Assembly (NCBI GenBank): GCA_027293665.1
Contig: JAPUFN010000009.1
Coordinates: 1 to 14,165 of the forward strand
Direction: 5' to 3'
Length of the DNA: 14,165 nucleotides
DNA from: Gammaproteobacteria bacterium
GTDB taxonomy: Bacteria > Pseudomonadota > Gammaproteobacteria > Pseudomonadales > Azotimanducaceae
The notes beneath the pieces are model-generated. The model ran no database searches. It saw nothing but the letters and a program-made list of their open reading frames with translations, and had not been told where the DNA came from. Numbering within the stretch: the stretch's first letter is position 1; each line of letters opens with the position of its first letter. A program made the position numbers and the translations under genes. Below are positions 13,161 to 14,165 of the stretch, piece by piece.

Positions 13161-14165
13161 ATGGCGACCGAAGGCTCCCAGTCCAGACCTATCAGTGTTT
13201 ATGTGCACCTGCCGTGGTGTGTGCGCAAATGTCCCTATTGCGATTTCAACTCCCATCCATTGAAGGGCGCGCTGCCGGAAACCGACTACGTCACCGCGCT
13301 GCTGCGCGATTTCGACGCGCAACGTCACCGGCTGAATGACAGACACATTGAATCGGTATTTTTCGGTGGTGGCACCCCCAGTCTTTTCTCGGCGGACGCT
13401 TTTGCTCAGGTGCTTGATCGGCTCCGGCCGTTTTTTTCTCCGCCGGTGGAGATCACCCTCGAAGTAAATCCGGGGACGGCCGAATACCACTCCCTGCGTG
13501 GCTACCACAACGTCGGTATCAACCGTCTGTCACTGGGGGCGCAGTCTTTCGACAATGCCCAACTGCAGCGTCTTGGCAGAATTCACAATGCCGAGGAGAT
13601 AGTCGCCAGCTACACAAAAGCGCGTGATGCCGGATTCAGCAATATCAATCTGGACCTGATGTATGGCCTCCCCGAGCAGACCAGCGCTGCTGCGCGGGCC
13701 GATCTGAGCGCTGCCATTGCACTGGAACCCGAACACATCAGCTGGTATCAACTCACACTCGAGGCTAAAACCGAGTTTGCCCGGAGACCACCCATTTTGC
13801 CGGTGGATGCTACTCTCGCCGACATTGAGCAGGACGGTTATGCGCGCCTGGCGGCTGCCGGATTCGGCCGCTACGAGGTGTCGGCCTTTGCGCAACGCGA
13901 CCGGCAATGCCGGCACAACGTCAATTACTGGTCGTTCGGCGACTACCTCGGCATCGGTGCAGGTGCTCACGGCAAGCTGACCAGCCGGTCTGCGGCACAA
14001 TCCAAGTCGATTTACAGAAGCCGAAAAGCCAGCCAGCCGCGCTTGTACCTCGCCGACCCCGAAGCGGAATCCCTCACCACAGTGGCCGCGAACCAGCTTC
14101 CCGGAGAATTCATGTTGAACGCACTCAGGCTTACCGACGGCGTCGCACTGGGACAATTCGAAGCT
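13161..14165 (+). CDS. hemW: HemW, radical SAM heme chaperone, 3' end cut by window
   Basis: An open frame of 335 codons from the ATG at 13161 to the window end with no stop; E. coli HemW is about 378, so about 40-50 residues are missing. The radical SAM cluster motif is CVRKCPYC (C20, C24, C27), followed by FNSH as in HemW rather than the extra Cys of HemN. GGGTPSLF (69-76), EVNPGTAE, GINRLSLGAQSF, NLDLMYGLPEQT and RHNVNYW (251-257) with YLGIGAGAHG are family marks. HemW binds heme and delivers it to target proteins; it is often misnamed coproporphyrinogen oxidase. It follows rdgB by 4 bases, a conserved pair. Confidence 0.94.
   Translation, partial: MATEGSQSRPISVYVHLPWCVRKCPYCDFNSHPLKGALPETDYVTALLRDFDAQRHRLNDRHIESVFFGGGTPSLFSADAFAQVLDRLRPFFSPPVEITLEVNPGTAEYHSLRGYHNVGINRLSLGAQSFDNAQLQRLGRIHNAEEIVASYTKARDAGFSNINLDLMYGLPEQTSAAARADLSAAIALEPEHISWYQLTLEAKTEFARRPPILPVDATLADIEQDGYARLAAAGFGRYEVSAFAQRDRQCRHNVNYWSFGDYLGIGAGAHGKLTSRSAAQSKSIYRSRKASQPRLYLADPEAESLTTVAANQLPGEFMLNALRLTDGVALGQFEA

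Noticed and set aside
1..14165. Mobile elements, CRISPR, tRNA or defence genes
   Set aside because: No transposase, integrase, regularly spaced repeat, tRNA-like fold or defence-type domain was recognised; all substantial open frames on the coding strands belong to known core families.

Overview
The window is chromosomal core-genome DNA from a gammaproteobacterium, moderately GC-rich and densely coded. Gene content and order match the type IV pilus chemosensory / pilTU region of Pseudomonas-type Gammaproteobacteria: chpA-pilJ-pilI-pilH-pilG, gshB-tonB-yqgE-ruvX, pilU-pilT, then yggS-proC-yggT-metX-metW-DUF4426-rdgB-hemW. The order within the class cannot be settled from this sequence. I see no mobile element, CRISPR array, tRNA, rRNA or prophage signature, and nothing that suggests recent transfer.

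Layout. (1) Positions 1-2699, leftward: the Pil-Chp chemosensory operon, transcribed pilG (response regulator), pilH (response regulator), pilI (CheW adaptor), a short pilJ-like chemoreceptor, and the first 31 codons of chpA (hybrid histidine kinase). There is no pilK between pilJ and chpA. (2) Positions 2700-2985: a divergent intergenic region with two near-perfect palindromes upstream of pilG. (3) Positions 2986-5918, rightward: glutathione synthetase (gshB), a TonB-family protein, yqgE and ruvX, the last two overlapping by 4 bases. (4) Positions 5906-8092, leftward: the twitching-motility ATPases pilT then pilU. ruvX and pilU converge and overlap by 13 bases. (5) Positions 8093-8292: a divergent intergenic region with a plausible rightward promoter. 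(6) Positions 8293-14165, rightward: a tightly packed row of eight genes with overlaps or very short gaps: yggS (PLP homeostasis), proC (proline), yggT (membrane), metX-metW (methionine), a DUF4426 secreted protein, rdgB (ITP/XTP pyrophosphatase) and hemW (cut by the window end).

How they fit together. Two blocks serve type IV pilus twitching: the chemosensory operon controls the motors, and PilT/PilU retract the fibre. The TonB-family gene beside gshB sits where Pseudomonas aeruginosa has tonB3, a gene linked to twitching. The remaining genes are housekeeping.

I found no clearly new system. The best leads are the PilJ-like receptor with no periplasmic sensing domain, a four-copy heptamer repeat running across the pilI stop codon, a His in place of the last catalytic Asp of RuvX, and a terminator-like hairpin on the antisense strand of rdgB. 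Several genes start with TTG or GTG, which affects start calls.
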